Origin: JANRIG01 sp033765235
Lineage (GTDB): Bacteria > Bacteroidota > Bacteroidia > Cytophagales > UBA9547
Assembly: GCA_033765235.1 (NCBI GenBank)
Contig: JANRIG010000021.1
Location: 1 to 60,116 of the forward strand
Length of the DNA: 60,116 nt
Direction: 5' to 3'
Part shown: positions 16,496 to 25,566 of the stretch, piece by piece
Position numbering within the stretch: position 1 is the first letter of the stretch
Layout of the letters: each line of letters starts with the position of its first letter
Translations under genes and position numbers: made by a program
Notes under the pieces: generated by a model
Seen by the model: the letters and a program-made list of their open reading frames with translations, nothing else
What the model was told of the DNA's origin: nothing
The model's database searches: none

Positions 16496-17557
16496 TTATT
16501 TTTTTTCATCAAGCAAATGCAGCAATATATCGGTCACTAAGTAGGGACCTTCATATACAAAGCCCGTATATAATTGTACCAATGATGCTCCTGCTTGCAG
16601 TTTTTCTATGGCATCGTCGGGCGAGTGCACCCCTCCCACTCCTATTATAGGTATTTTACCCTGCGATTTTTGGTGAATATATTTAATGACATAAGTTGAT
16701 TTTTGGCGCAATGGTTTGCCACTCATTCCTCCATGCCCCATCACAGTAATGGTTTCTTTGGAGGTGGTGAGGCTGTCTCGAGTAATGGTGGTATTGGTAG
16801 CTATGATACCGTCTATGGCTGTGAGCTGCACTATTTCTATGATATCGTCAAGCTGTGAAGGAGAGAGGTCGGGGGCTATTTTGAGCAATATAGGTTTCCT
16901 ATTAGTATTTTTTTGAGTGGCAAGCAGTATATTGAGTTCATTGAGGCTGTTGAGTATAAATGTAAGTGGTTCTTTTTCTTGCAGTTCACGCAGGTGTGGG
17001 GTATTGGGCGAGCTTACATTTATCACAAAATAGTCTGCATAGTCAAAAAGCCATGTGATACATTTTTTATAATCTTCTACCGCCTCTTCATTGGGTGTGT
17101 CTTTGTTTTTGCCTATATTAATTCCTAAAATAATATCATTTTTTTTGAGTTTTTTTAGCCTTTGCAACATTTTGTAAGCCCCTTTATTATTAAACCCCAT
17201 TCTATTGATAATAGCCTCATCCTTAGGCAATCTGAATAACCTTGGCTTTTCATTGCCGGGTTGAGGAAATGGGGTCACAGTGCCTACTTCTATATGCCCA
17301 AACCCAAAACATGCCAACTCTGGCACCCTTTTGGCATCTTTGTCAAAACCTGCTGCAAGTCCTACGGGGTTTTTGAACTTAATGCCAAATACTACTCGCT
17401 CCAGTGCAGGATGTGGTACCTGATATATGCGGGTGCATATATATTTTACAAAAGGTATTTGCAGGTAAAATCTGATGGTCTTGAATACTACCTGATGAGC
17501 CCTCTCAGGGCTCATGCTAAAGAGCACAGGTTTTATGAGTAACTTGTATAAATTCAA
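16496..17557 (-). CDS. pyrD: Dihydroorotate dehydrogenase (quinone), class 2
   Basis: 353 residues. It oxidises dihydroorotate to orotate in pyrimidine synthesis and passes electrons to membrane quinone. The N-terminal ~45 residues ('MNLYKLLIKPVLFSMSPERAH') form the membrane-associated helical region that marks class 2. FMN-site motifs follow: 'GLAAGFDKDAKRV', 'FGHIEVGTVTPFPQPGN', 'INRMGFNNKG', the catalytic-Ser loop 'INVSSPNTPHLRELQ', 'LLKIAPDLS', and 'GHGGMSGKPL'. Length is typical. It is transcribed alone, with a repeat copy right after it. Confidence 0.96.
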   Translation of the reverse strand: MNLYKLLIKPVLFSMSPERAHQVVFKTIRFYLQIPFVKYICTRIYQVPHPALERVVFGIKFKNPVGLAAGFDKDAKRVPELACFGFGHIEVGTVTPFPQPGNEKPRLFRLPKDEAIINRMGFNNKGAYKMLQRLKKLKKNDIILGINIGKNKDTPNEEAVEDYKKCITWLFDYADYFVINVSSPNTPHLRELQEKEPLTFILNSLNELNILLATQKNTNRKPILLKIAPDLSPSQLDDIIEIVQLTAIDGIIATNTTITRDSLTTSKETITVMGHGGMSGKPLRQKSTYVIKYIHQKSQGKIPIIGVGGVHSPDDAIEKLQAGASLVQLYTGFVYEGPYLVTDILLHLLDEKK

Positions 17558-17647
17558 CGTATTGATATTATTATATTACAATAATACATAAACAAAATAC
17601 CAAAATATGAGTATAATATGCATATCTGTGTAAAAAAGCAGTAAAAA

Positions 17648-18937
17648 ATGAAAACTTTATCAATTATACGGCAAAATTTTAAAGACAGTGTGTCATTTTT
17701 TGATAAAATAAATATTGCAGTGTTGTTTTTTATATGGGGTATACTTACGCAACTCACAGATTTGGTGGTGCCTCTGCTCTACAAATTCGGGCTCAATTTT
17801 CAGCAGGCACTCATGCTGCATTTTACATTTTTTGCTACCTATTTCATCATAGCATTGCCGGCAGGCAAAGTAGTGGATAAGGCGGGGTACAAAAAAGGAA
17901 TTCTTATTGGTTTGGGATTGGCAGCCTTGGGATGCATCATATTTTATCTTGCGGCTGTAGCCGAAAGTTATCAAGGGTTTATATCTGCATTGGTAATAAT
18001 AGCTGCGGGTGTCACATTGCTGCAAATATCAGGCAATGGATATGTGGTATTGCAAAGCAACCCTGCACACGATGCGTCAAATCTTACATTTGCACAATCG
18101 TTCAACTCATTGGGGCGTATTATCACTCTGGTGATGGGGACATATATATTTTTTACTCTTTCAGACATTAATCCCGAGCAGCTTCTCACCATGTCGCCGG
18201 ACGACTATAAGAGGGCACAGGCCAATCTCATAAAGACACCATATTTGTGTATGTTCGGTCTCATTGTGCTATCCGGTATTGCATTTTATATGTCAAAACT
18301 ACCTGAGTTTAACACCAAAAATCTGCCTGTATTGGTAAAAAAAACCCAAGGCACATACGGTAATGTATTTGAGATAAAACACTTAATATTGGGTGCTATG
18401 GCCATATTCACCTATGTGGGAGCCGAGGTATCCATAGGCAGCTACCTTGTACAATACATATCGCTGCCCGGCATGGGCTACAATCAATTGACTGAAAGCA
18501 AATTGTATGAGCTGCTGCTCTACTATTGGGGCAGTTCATTCATTGGCAGGGTCATAGGGGGCTTTATACTCCGCGATGTTTCTCCCAGTAGAGTGGTATC
18601 GGGTTTTGCGCTGAGTGCAGCTGTGTGTGTGCTGGTATCTATCATGACTATGGGCAAAATATCTGTGTTAACTATATTGGCGGTAGGTTTTTTCAATTCT
18701 ATATTATTTCCAAGTATTTTTTCATTGGCTATCAAGGGCTTGGGGCATTATTCAGAGGAGGGAGCTTCAGTACTCATAGCTTCTATAGTAGGTGGAGCCA
18801 TATTACCTCTCATTGTGATATCAGCTTCTCAATGGCTGGGGCTTAAAATTTCATTTATCATACCTGTATTATGCTACTTATATGTAGTGTACTACGGGTG
18901 GTGGGGCAGTAGGTATGAGGCGGTCGATAGTAAGTAA
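17648..18937 (+). CDS. Sugar MFS transporter, FucP (fucose permease)-like
   Basis: 429 residues with about 12 hydrophobic helices. The opening 'VLFFIWGILTQLTDLVVPLL' and the loop 'LPAGKVVDKAGYKKGI' (the MFS loop 2-3 motif) match the fucose:proton symporter family, as does 'SFNSLGRIITLVMGTY'. The C-terminal half begins around residue 240 ('HLILGAMAIFTYVGAEVSIGSYL'). Family members import sugars such as fucose, glucose or N-acetylglucosamine with protons. No sugar-catabolic genes adjoin it, so the substrate cannot be given. It is convergent with ruvX. Confidence 0.88.
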   Translation: MKTLSIIRQNFKDSVSFFDKINIAVLFFIWGILTQLTDLVVPLLYKFGLNFQQALMLHFTFFATYFIIALPAGKVVDKAGYKKGILIGLGLAALGCIIFYLAAVAESYQGFISALVIIAAGVTLLQISGNGYVVLQSNPAHDASNLTFAQSFNSLGRIITLVMGTYIFFTLSDINPEQLLTMSPDDYKRAQANLIKTPYLCMFGLIVLSGIAFYMSKLPEFNTKNLPVLVKKTQGTYGNVFEIKHLILGAMAIFTYVGAEVSIGSYLVQYISLPGMGYNQLTESKLYELLLYYWGSSFIGRVIGGFILRDVSPSRVVSGFALSAAVCVLVSIMTMGKISVLTILAVGFFNSILFPSIFSLAIKGLGHYSEEGASVLIASIVGGAILPLIVISASQWLGLKISFIIPVLCYLYVVYYGWWGSRYEAVDSK

Positions 18938-18952
18938 AGTGTACTACATAAA

Positions 18953-19366
18953 TCACTTTTTCCACAAAAGATAATCTTGCAGTATGATAGTGGCACTCAC
19001 CTTGTCTAAGTTGCCTTTGTGCCTTCTGTATTTTTTGGATACACCCGCAGCAATGAGGGTGCTTTGAGCCATTTTTGTGGTATACCGTTCATCTATTGTA
19101 TCAATTTTGATATCAACAAATGTTTTTTTTAATAATTCTATACATTTTTTTACACTTTCAGTAGCATGGGTATCATTGCCCCACAGGTCTATAGGCACAC
19201 CTACAACAATAGTTTCTACAGGTTCGCGTTTTATATATTGTATCAGATATGGTATGAGTTTTGCAGTTTCTACAGTGTCTAATGCATTGGCTATGATTTG
19301 CAACGGGTCTGTGGCAGCTATGCCTACACGCTTCAATCCAAAGTCTATTGCTAATATTCTGGCCAA
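18953..19366 (-). CDS. ruvX: Putative pre-16S rRNA nuclease / Holliday junction resolvase-like RuvX (YqgF)
   Basis: 137 residues with the RNase H-like fold: 'ILAIDFGLKRVGIAATDPLQ' at the N-terminus (catalytic Asp), 'ETIVVGVPIDLWG' and 'IDERYTTKMAQSTLI' (acidic residue). The third acidic residue is the Asp in 'KGNLDKVSATIILQDYL'. Known members process the 5' end of 16S rRNA. It starts 16 bases after the hemerythrin gene and is probably co-transcribed with it. Confidence 0.92.
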   Translation of the reverse strand: MARILAIDFGLKRVGIAATDPLQIIANALDTVETAKLIPYLIQYIKREPVETIVVGVPIDLWGNDTHATESVKKCIELLKKTFVDIKIDTIDERYTTKMAQSTLIAAGVSKKYRRHKGNLDKVSATIILQDYLLWKK

Positions 19367-19382
19367 TTATATATTTATTAAT

Positions 19383-20120
19383 TTATTGGGTAAATAATAA
19401 ATTTGACATACGCAACTTTACATCAGTTTCAAGTGCTATGGCTCTGGGGAATAATATTTCATTTTCCACCTTAGCATGAAAAAGCAGGTCTTGGTCTAAT
19501 CTTTTGAGTTCTGAGAGTACTACCTTTGTATTAATATCGTAGCTGGCATCTATCTCAAAGTTGTGAGTGAGCTCGCGCAATCCTTTGAGCACATCATCGT
19601 GCATGGTAGTATGTTCTTCATAATATTTTCTTATACGGTCTATGTTAATGGTTTCTGTGTTTTCCACAGTATTATTATTAAGCAATTGGTATAAATATAA
19701 TATATATACAAAAAATGTATCTTCTTCTTCATAAATATGCTCTATAAAATCTTCTACAAAAAGTGGCATTACAAATTTGAGTTCTGCTTTTATTTGCTCA
19801 TTTTCAATGTCAAATTTATTGACCAATTCCATAAGAAAAGGCAATCTTTGTTTTATAAATAAATAGTGATTGTGCTTGAGATAGGCTATCAGTAAGTCAA
19901 TAGGCAATTCTGAAAATATAATGCCTTGCTTGGGTTTTGTATAAAGGTGCTCATGAATGCGCGACACTACCATATCAGGGTTAAGCCCTTTTTCATGGCA
20001 CAATTGGCTGAGGGTGTGCTCCGAATAGTTGTCAAAATGTATTCCCAAAAACCTTAGTGCTGAGGCTATTTCCGGGTGTGTATTAATCAATTCATTGATT
20101 GTTTTTTCTGAAAACAACAT
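19383..20120 (-). CDS. Hemerythrin-domain protein, RIC/ScdA-like
   Basis: 245 residues. The C-terminal ~160 residues form a hemerythrin-like four-helix bundle with di-iron ligands: 'YLKHNH', H-x3-E in 'FIEHIYEEED', 'TTMHDD', and H-x3-E in 'FHAKVENEILFP'. The first ~60 residues correspond to the ScdA_N/DUF542 domain ('INTHPEIASALRFLGIHFDN ... LSQLCHEKGLNPDMV'), but where family members have a CC pair this protein has 'HFDNYSEH'. RIC proteins repair iron-sulfur centres after nitric oxide or oxidative damage. Loss of the CC pair suggests a modified role, for example pure iron or NO/oxygen sensing. It precedes ruvX with a 16-base gap. Confidence 0.78.
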   Translation of the reverse strand: MLFSEKTINELINTHPEIASALRFLGIHFDNYSEHTLSQLCHEKGLNPDMVVSRIHEHLYTKPKQGIIFSELPIDLLIAYLKHNHYLFIKQRLPFLMELVNKFDIENEQIKAELKFVMPLFVEDFIEHIYEEEDTFFVYILYLYQLLNNNTVENTETINIDRIRKYYEEHTTMHDDVLKGLRELTHNFEIDASYDINTKVVLSELKRLDQDLLFHAKVENEILFPRAIALETDVKLRMSNLLFTQ

Positions 20121-20353
20121 ATTATATAGTGGTTATGTACATATATTCATGTAAAGGTAGCAAATATTAAAATAATTATTGATTAATTATCAAAATCAAT
20201 ACCCCTAACTTAATTTTTAGGTATCGCATCCTGAAAAAATATTTATAGCATTAGTAGGTAAATAAATAATACAATTACACCCCCACCCCAAAGCTTTATC
20301 TGCACAACTAAATAATTTTTTAAATTTTCAATCTTAATTTTCAAATAATTACC

Positions 20354-20361
20354 TACATTTG
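20354..20361 (+). promoter_or_regulatory. Bacteroidota-type -7 box (TACATTTG)
   Basis: Exact TAnnTTTG match 17 bases before the prs start. The divergent intergenic region is AT-rich and contains no other clear signal. Confidence 0.45.
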
Positions 20362-20378
20362 CAGCCCATTTTACAAGT

Positions 20379-21308
20379 ATGCCATCTACAGTCAAAATAT
20401 ATACAGGTACAGATAGTAGTTATTTGTCTGAAAATATTGCCATGCAATATGGCGATAAGCTCGGTCTTATGACCCGACAAAGATATAGTGACGGTGAAAT
20501 ATTCATCAGTTTTGATGAATCTGTAAGAGGCATGGAACTGTTTTTGATACAATCTACCTTTCCGCCGGCAGACAATGTGCTGGAGCTCCTTATCATGATA
20601 GATGCCGCACGCAGGGCGTCTGCTTCCAGCATTACTGCCGTGATACCATACTTTGGCTATGCCAGGCAAGACCGTAAAGACAAACCCAGAGTGGCTATCA
20701 CCGCAAAACTTATAGCAAATCTACTCTCCGCAGCGGGGGCTCAGCGCATCATCACTCTTGACTTGCATGCCGGGCAGATACAAGGATTTTTTGACATACC
20801 TGTAGATCACCTCGACGGCACCGCACTCTTCATGCCTTATATAAAACAACTCAAACTTGAAAACATAATGATAGCGTCGCCCGATGTGGGTGGGCTCTCA
20901 AGAGCACGCAGTTTTTCCAAATTTTTGGGCTGCGACCTGGTAGTGATAGACAAACACAGACCAAAACCCAATGAAGTAGCATCTATGCAACTTATTGGCA
21001 ATGTGAAAGATATGAATGTGGTGCTGATAGATGATCTTATAGATACCGGAGGCACTATTACCAAAGCTGCAAACCTCATTATGCAAAAAGGTGCCAAGTC
21101 TGTAAGGGCATTTTGTACACACCCGGTACTGTCAGGCAAAGCCCTCGAAAATATAGATAACTCAGTATTGGCTGAACTGGTAGTGTCAGACACATTACCT
21201 ATCAAAATACAAAGTTCGAAGATAAAAGTCATCTCATCTGCCAATTTATTTGCCTTGGCAATAAAAAAGGTGCATGAGCAAGGCTCCATTAGTTCATTAT
21301 TTATTTAA
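20379..21308 (+). CDS. prs: Ribose-phosphate pyrophosphokinase
   Basis: 309 residues. It makes PRPP from ribose 5-phosphate and ATP for nucleotide, histidine and NAD synthesis. Hallmarks: 'YFGYARQDRKDKPRVAITAKL' (ATP-binding flexible loop region), 'ITLDLHAGQIQGFFDIPVDHL' (metal-binding His), and the PRPP loop 'VVLIDDLIDTGGTI'. Length is typical of the class I enzyme. The L25 gene follows after 27 bases, so they probably share a transcript. Confidence 0.96.
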   Translation: MPSTVKIYTGTDSSYLSENIAMQYGDKLGLMTRQRYSDGEIFISFDESVRGMELFLIQSTFPPADNVLELLIMIDAARRASASSITAVIPYFGYARQDRKDKPRVAITAKLIANLLSAAGAQRIITLDLHAGQIQGFFDIPVDHLDGTALFMPYIKQLKLENIMIASPDVGGLSRARSFSKFLGCDLVVIDKHRPKPNEVASMQLIGNVKDMNVVLIDDLIDTGGTITKAANLIMQKGAKSVRAFCTHPVLSGKALENIDNSVLAELVVSDTLPIKIQSSKIKVISSANLFALAIKKVHEQGSISSLFI

Positions 21309-21335
21309 TCAATTCATCAATAAACAATTACAATC

Positions 21336-21935
21336 ATGAAAACAGTAGAGATTATAGGGTTTAAAAGAGCAAATCTCAGTAAATCAGAGCTTAATCGCTT
21401 GCGTATGGAAGGAAATATACCTTGTGTGATATACGGAAGTGGTGTGAATGAAGCATTTACAGCTCCTGCCATACAATTTAGAGATTTGGTATATACACCT
21501 GAAGCCAGATTTGTAACAGTAAATATCGAAGGCAAACTGTATCAAGCCATCAAGCAAGATGTACAATTTCATCCGGTAAATGACATGCTTATGCATGTAG
21601 ATTTTCTTATTATAGATGACAAATCTCCGATAAAACTAAACATACCAGTGAAGCTCAAAGGTACTGCAAGCGGCGTACTCAAAGGCGGCCGAATGGTACA
21701 AAAGCTCAATCATGTAAAAATATTTGCATTGCCCAAAGACATGCCCGAAAAAATAGAACTTGATGTTACAGATATGGAAGTTGGTAAATCGCTCAGAATC
21801 TCAGACATACCTCTCAAAAATTTTCAAATACTCAAAACACCTGCTGTGCCCATCTGCACGGTAGAGGCTACACGCGCAGTGAAAGAAGAGGCCACTCAGG
21901 CAGCAGCAGCAGTGGCAGCTACTCCAAGTAAGTAA
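21336..21935 (+). CDS. rplY: 50S ribosomal protein L25/Ctc (long form)
   Basis: 199 residues. The N-terminal ~95 residues are the 5S rRNA-binding L25 domain ('RMEGNIPCVIYGSGVNEAFT', 'DVQFHPVNDMLMHVDFL'). The rest is the TL5/Ctc beta domain ('IPVKLKGTASGVLKGGRMVQ', 'IELDVTDMEVGKSLRISDI'), ending in a low-complexity Ala-rich tail. It binds 5S rRNA in the large subunit. In many bacteria prs, rplY and pth are neighbours; pth is not seen here and clpX follows after a hairpin. Confidence 0.95.
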   Translation: MKTVEIIGFKRANLSKSELNRLRMEGNIPCVIYGSGVNEAFTAPAIQFRDLVYTPEARFVTVNIEGKLYQAIKQDVQFHPVNDMLMHVDFLIIDDKSPIKLNIPVKLKGTASGVLKGGRMVQKLNHVKIFALPKDMPEKIELDVTDMEVGKSLRISDIPLKNFQILKTPAVPICTVEATRAVKEEATQAAAAVAATPSK

Positions 21936-21950
21936 ATATCAATAATCATG

Positions 21951-21981
21951 GTGCCCATTTTGAAAAATAAAAAATGGGCAC
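21951..21981. terminator. Strong inverted repeat between rplY and clpX
   Basis: GTGCCCATTTT and AAAATGGGCAC form a perfect 11-bp stem around a nine-base A-rich loop (GAAAAATAA), followed by TTAATTTG. The stem has A/T-rich flanks like a terminator, though the T run after it is short. It may terminate or attenuate the prs-rplY transcript before clpX. Confidence 0.65.
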
Positions 21982-22003
21982 TTAATTTGTACAAAATAAT
22001 ACT

Positions 22004-23263
22004 ATGCAAAAACAACCCATATGTTCGTTTTGTGGTAAAAGCAAAAGTGAAGCCTCTGTATTGCTATCAGGTCTTGACTCCAATATCTGCGACCAATGCG
22101 TAGAGCGCGCTTATGAAATATTGCAAAAAGAAATAAAACCACAACACCCCTCTCACCATAAGGGCAACTCAAAAGGCATAAAACTAATAAAACCTGAAGA
22201 CATAAAAAAATATCTTGACCAGTTTATTATTGGGCAAGATAACGCCAAAAAGTCACTGTGTGTAGCTGTTTACAACCACTACAAAAGGCTATTACAAAAG
22301 ACCAAAAAATACTACGACGAAGATATCACCATCGAAAAATCTAACTTGATATTGGTAGGAGAGACAGGTACAGGCAAAACATATTTGGCAAAAACCATAG
22401 CCAGGATACTCGATGTGCCATTTTGCATAGCCGATGCCACCGTCATCACAGAAGCAGGCTACGTAGGCGAAGATGTAGAAAGCATACTCTCAAGGCTGCT
22501 CATGGCAGCCAATGGCAATGTGGAAGAGGCAGAGCGAGGCATTGTTTATATAGATGAGATAGACAAAATATCGCGCAAGAGCGACAACCCCAGCATTACC
22601 CGCGATGTGAGTGGTGAGGGTGTGCAGCAAGCATTGCTCAAACTATTAGAAGGTACCATAGCCAATGTGCCACCTACAGGTGGGCGCAAACACCCTGAGC
22701 AAAAATACATTCAAATAAATACTGAAAATATTCTATTCATATGTGGTGGTGCTTTTGAAGGATTAGAGCGCATCATAGGTGCTCGGCTCAACACACAACC
22801 ACTCGGCTTCAAACTAAAACAAAACCAAAGCAAAGAGGTACAAAGAGACAATATATTAAGATATGCCACCAGCCTCGACCTCAAAACCTATGGGCTCATA
22901 CCGGAGTTGCTTGGCAGGCTCCCTGTCATCACTGCCCTCAATCCACTGTCTAAAGAGTCTCTGCTTGCTATACTTACAGAGCCTAAAAATGCTTTGGTAA
23001 AGCAGTACAAAAAACTATTTGAGATGGAAGGTATAAAACTTGAATTTGAGGATGATGCCCTAGAATATATTGTGGACAAAGCCTTTGAATATAAATTGGG
23101 CGCAAGAGGTCTGCGCTCCATTTGTGAGTCGCTTATGACAGATGCCATGTTTGAAATGCCTGGTATGGTGGATAAACTTATTGATAAAAAATTTATTATT
23201 GACCTCAAATATGCCAAAGAAAAAGTAGAAAAAAGTTTGATACCATCATTCAAAGTAGCATAA
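22004..23263 (+). CDS. clpX: ATP-dependent Clp protease ATP-binding subunit ClpX
   Basis: 419 residues. The N-terminal zinc-binding domain has Cys7, Cys10, Cys29 and Cys32. The AAA+ module shows Walker A 'GETGTGKTYLAK' near residue 117, the pore loop 'GYVGEDV', Walker B 'IVYIDEIDKI', and the sensor/arginine region 'GLIPELLGRLPVI' (the RLP segment that faces the neighbouring subunit). The ClpP-docking loop lies in the stretch around 'IGARLNTQPLGFK', which carries the usual 'LGF' tripeptide. It unfolds tagged proteins for ClpP, which is not in the window. Confidence 0.97.
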   Translation: MQKQPICSFCGKSKSEASVLLSGLDSNICDQCVERAYEILQKEIKPQHPSHHKGNSKGIKLIKPEDIKKYLDQFIIGQDNAKKSLCVAVYNHYKRLLQKTKKYYDEDITIEKSNLILVGETGTGKTYLAKTIARILDVPFCIADATVITEAGYVGEDVESILSRLLMAANGNVEEAERGIVYIDEIDKISRKSDNPSITRDVSGEGVQQALLKLLEGTIANVPPTGGRKHPEQKYIQINTENILFICGGAFEGLERIIGARLNTQPLGFKLKQNQSKEVQRDNILRYATSLDLKTYGLIPELLGRLPVITALNPLSKESLLAILTEPKNALVKQYKKLFEMEGIKLEFEDDALEYIVDKAFEYKLGARGLRSICESLMTDAMFEMPGMVDKLIDKKFIIDLKYAKEKVEKSLIPSFKVA

Positions 23264-23323
23264 TGATTTTATTTAATATTAATAATTTGTGAAATAACTC
23301 TTATAATTGCGCTGTGAAAGTAT

Positions 23324-23331
23324 TATTTTTG
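23324..23331 (+). promoter_or_regulatory. Possible -7 box (TATTTTTG) before the PhyH-family gene
   Basis: Matches TAnnTTTG in a T-rich context 46 bases before the gene start. The nearest TTG upstream is only 14 bases away, so the -33 match is poor. Confidence 0.3.
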
Positions 23332-23377
23332 TTACTTTGCCACTTGGGAACATGTTAATTTCATCATCATACTATAA

Positions 23378-24196
23378 ATGAAAGAAATAAATTATCCAAA
23401 ATTTACACTTGGTACTGAACTCACCAAAGAACAAATTAATTTTTTTGAAGAATATGGATTTATACATTTTGAAAATTTTGTATCCAAAGATACCGTAGCA
23501 CTCATACAGCAAGCTATGCTTGAAGTACAAAAAAAATGGATTGATGGAAACATGGAAAAAATAAATGGTGTACCCATCAAATATGGTTTTGACATAGACG
23601 GCAGCAAAATTGTGCAAAGGTATGCATTTGCCTCACTCTATAGCGATACACTACACGATTTGCTCAAAGACCCTCGCTTCAAAGCTCTTTTTGTATTGCT
23701 TGGCAAAAAAGTGGTAAATTGCAGAATAGGAGAATATGAAAAAGACGGATTGGTGATAAACCACTATATTAATAATGAGAATAGCAAATTTACACAAATG
23801 GGATGGCATACAGACAGCCTTCGCGATGTATTTTATGGCAAAAAAATAATGCCTATGCTCAATGTTGGGCTACATTTGGACAATTATGAAGCTAAAAACG
23901 GAGGTCTAAGGCTCATTCCGGGCACCCACAAGCAAAAACTTAGAGAATTATTATTCCGCAAAAAATATTTTTTAGACTATGAACCTGACCCTGAAGAGGT
24001 AGGTCTCTCTGTAAGTGCCGGCGACCTTACTGTGCACGACGGCAGACTTTGGCACAGGGTAGCTCAGTCAGTACTCGTGGGTGAGAATAGCAGAAGACGA
24101 GTAATGTACGTGCCATTCATCACAGGCAAATTTAAGCCTAAAAATGAAAAAAGCCGTACCAAGCTCTACCAAAGGTTTATGCACTTACTCAAATAG
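23378..24196 (+). CDS. Phytanoyl-CoA dioxygenase (PhyH)-family protein
   Basis: 272 residues, cytosolic. Iron ligands of the 2-oxoglutarate dioxygenase fold are visible: H-x-D in 'GWHTDSLRDVFYG' (near residue 148) and the distal His in 'HDGRLWHRVAQS'. The co-substrate Arg is likely in 'NSRRRVMYVPF'. The N-terminus 'NFFEEYGFIHFENFVSKDTV' is a typical PhyH opening. These enzymes hydroxylate small molecules using iron, oxygen and 2-oxoglutarate; the substrate is unknown. An SDR dehydrogenase starts nine bases after its stop, so the two may act on one metabolite. Confidence 0.8.
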   Translation: MKEINYPKFTLGTELTKEQINFFEEYGFIHFENFVSKDTVALIQQAMLEVQKKWIDGNMEKINGVPIKYGFDIDGSKIVQRYAFASLYSDTLHDLLKDPRFKALFVLLGKKVVNCRIGEYEKDGLVINHYINNENSKFTQMGWHTDSLRDVFYGKKIMPMLNVGLHLDNYEAKNGGLRLIPGTHKQKLRELLFRKKYFLDYEPDPEEVGLSVSAGDLTVHDGRLWHRVAQSVLVGENSRRRVMYVPFITGKFKPKNEKSRTKLYQRFMHLLK

Positions 24197-24205
24197 TCAA
24201 AATAC

Positions 24206-24988
24206 ATGCAGTACGCACTCATCACAGGTGCCAGCAAAGGCATTGGCAAAGACATAGCACACATACTGGCAGCTAAAGCGTACAATCTCATATTGATAGC
24301 TCGCTCTCAGATAGAGCTGGATGCTGTGAAAAACGATATTTTGAAAAAATACCATGTAGATATATATACCTTAGCCATAGACCTTACTACACCCCAGGCC
24401 TGTGATACTATAGTGAGCTACATACAATCTCAAAATCTGGGTATAAACATATTGGTAAACAATGCAGGCTATGGCATGTGGGGCTATTTTAATACATTAT
24501 CTATTGAAAATCAACTCAATATGATGGTGCTTAACAATCAGACATTGGTAGCCCTTACCTACAAAATGCTGCCTGTACTCCGTGCACAACCTCAGTCATA
24601 TATACTCAACATTGCCAGTACAGCCGCTTATCAAGCGGTGCCTTCTATGGCTGTATACAGTGCTTCTAAGGCATTTGTAGTCACATTTTCAAGGGCATTA
24701 TCATTTGAAATGCAAAAAACCAAACTATCTGTAACATGCGTGAGCCCAGGTGCCACAGCTACCAACTTTACAGACAGAGCAGGCATGCAGGCCATGCAAG
24801 CCATAGCCGATAAGTTTAACATGCCATCAGAGGTGGTAGCCCACACTGCTGTAAAAGCAATGTTTAGCAAAAAAACAGAAGTAGTGGTAGGCTTTGTGAA
24901 CCAAATAAGCGCCATGGCTACTTATATATTGCCCAAAAAACTCATAGAAACTATGGCAGCAGGCATATATTTGAAAAAATTGAGTTGA
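24206..24988 (+). CDS. Short-chain dehydrogenase/reductase
   Basis: 260 residues, classical SDR. Cofactor motif 'TGASKGIGKDIA' at residues 7-18, 'NNAGYGMWG' near residue 91, catalytic Ser in 'LNIASTAAY' and Y-x3-K in 'AVYSASKAF'. 'SPGATATNFTDRAG' is the PG motif. Residues after the first Gly-rich strand ('LIARSQIELDAV') have an Arg typical of NADP preference. It is closely coupled to the PhyH gene. The C-terminal 'KKTEVVVGFVNQISAMATYI' and 'PKKLIETMAAG' resemble DltE/YqjQ-type SDRs that act on lipid-like substrates; this is an inference. Confidence 0.9.
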   Translation: MQYALITGASKGIGKDIAHILAAKAYNLILIARSQIELDAVKNDILKKYHVDIYTLAIDLTTPQACDTIVSYIQSQNLGINILVNNAGYGMWGYFNTLSIENQLNMMVLNNQTLVALTYKMLPVLRAQPQSYILNIASTAAYQAVPSMAVYSASKAFVVTFSRALSFEMQKTKLSVTCVSPGATATNFTDRAGMQAMQAIADKFNMPSEVVAHTAVKAMFSKKTEVVVGFVNQISAMATYILPKKLIETMAAGIYLKKLS

Positions 24989-25125
24989 ATATTGTTAGTT
25001 TTAGAAGGAATATAATTATCTATGGACAATTTTTCCAAAAACTACGCGGAGTTTATTTCAAACTTATAATTTTAATTGAGCTTACACAAACATTACAATT
25101 GGAAATATGAAATTTACTTTATTGA

Positions 25126-25390
25126 TGTTTTATAGCTATTATTTATGTGATTTCGAGTATATTCTTTGTTATGCTGAGGTTAATTTTTTTTTACAAAAAA
25201 GTCAATATAAATGACATTAGCTTAGTAAATCCTTAGAAGAAAAATTATTACAGGTTTCTAAAATAAGGCATTAAAGCATTTTAGAGACGCAGTCAGCGGA
25301 GGATGTGCGAATGATTTACAAGCCGGCTTTTTAAATACGATGCCATACGGCATGAGTAATAATGAAACTATAAACACTGATTTATTTTGA
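25126..25390 (+). pseudogene. Remnant of a small decayed membrane-protein gene
   Basis: In the ~580 bases between the SDR and the methyltransferase genes, three consecutive pieces read like protein in three frames. The first is a hydrophobic segment 'YVISSIFFVMLRLIFFYKK'. Next, in another frame, is 'LSKSLEEKLLQVSKIR'. The third is 'KALKHFRDAVSGGCANDLQA' and 'FLNTMPYGMSNNETINTDLF', which ends at a TGA. Neither the second nor the third piece has its own start codon at the right place. I read this as one gene broken by two frameshifts; the original function is unknown. The rest of the interval shows nothing. Confidence 0.35.
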
Positions 25391-25566
25391 TATAAGCTAT
25401 AAATAATCTTAAATAATTTAATAACAGCAGTTTACATAACATATCAAGGGTAGCCGGTCTAAACAAATATGGAGTTCTTTTATAATGCTGTAAAAATATC
25501 AGCCTGACACCTCAAACATGCTTAACTTAAAGAAATTGGTTTGTAACAAATTACTATTGCAAATTA

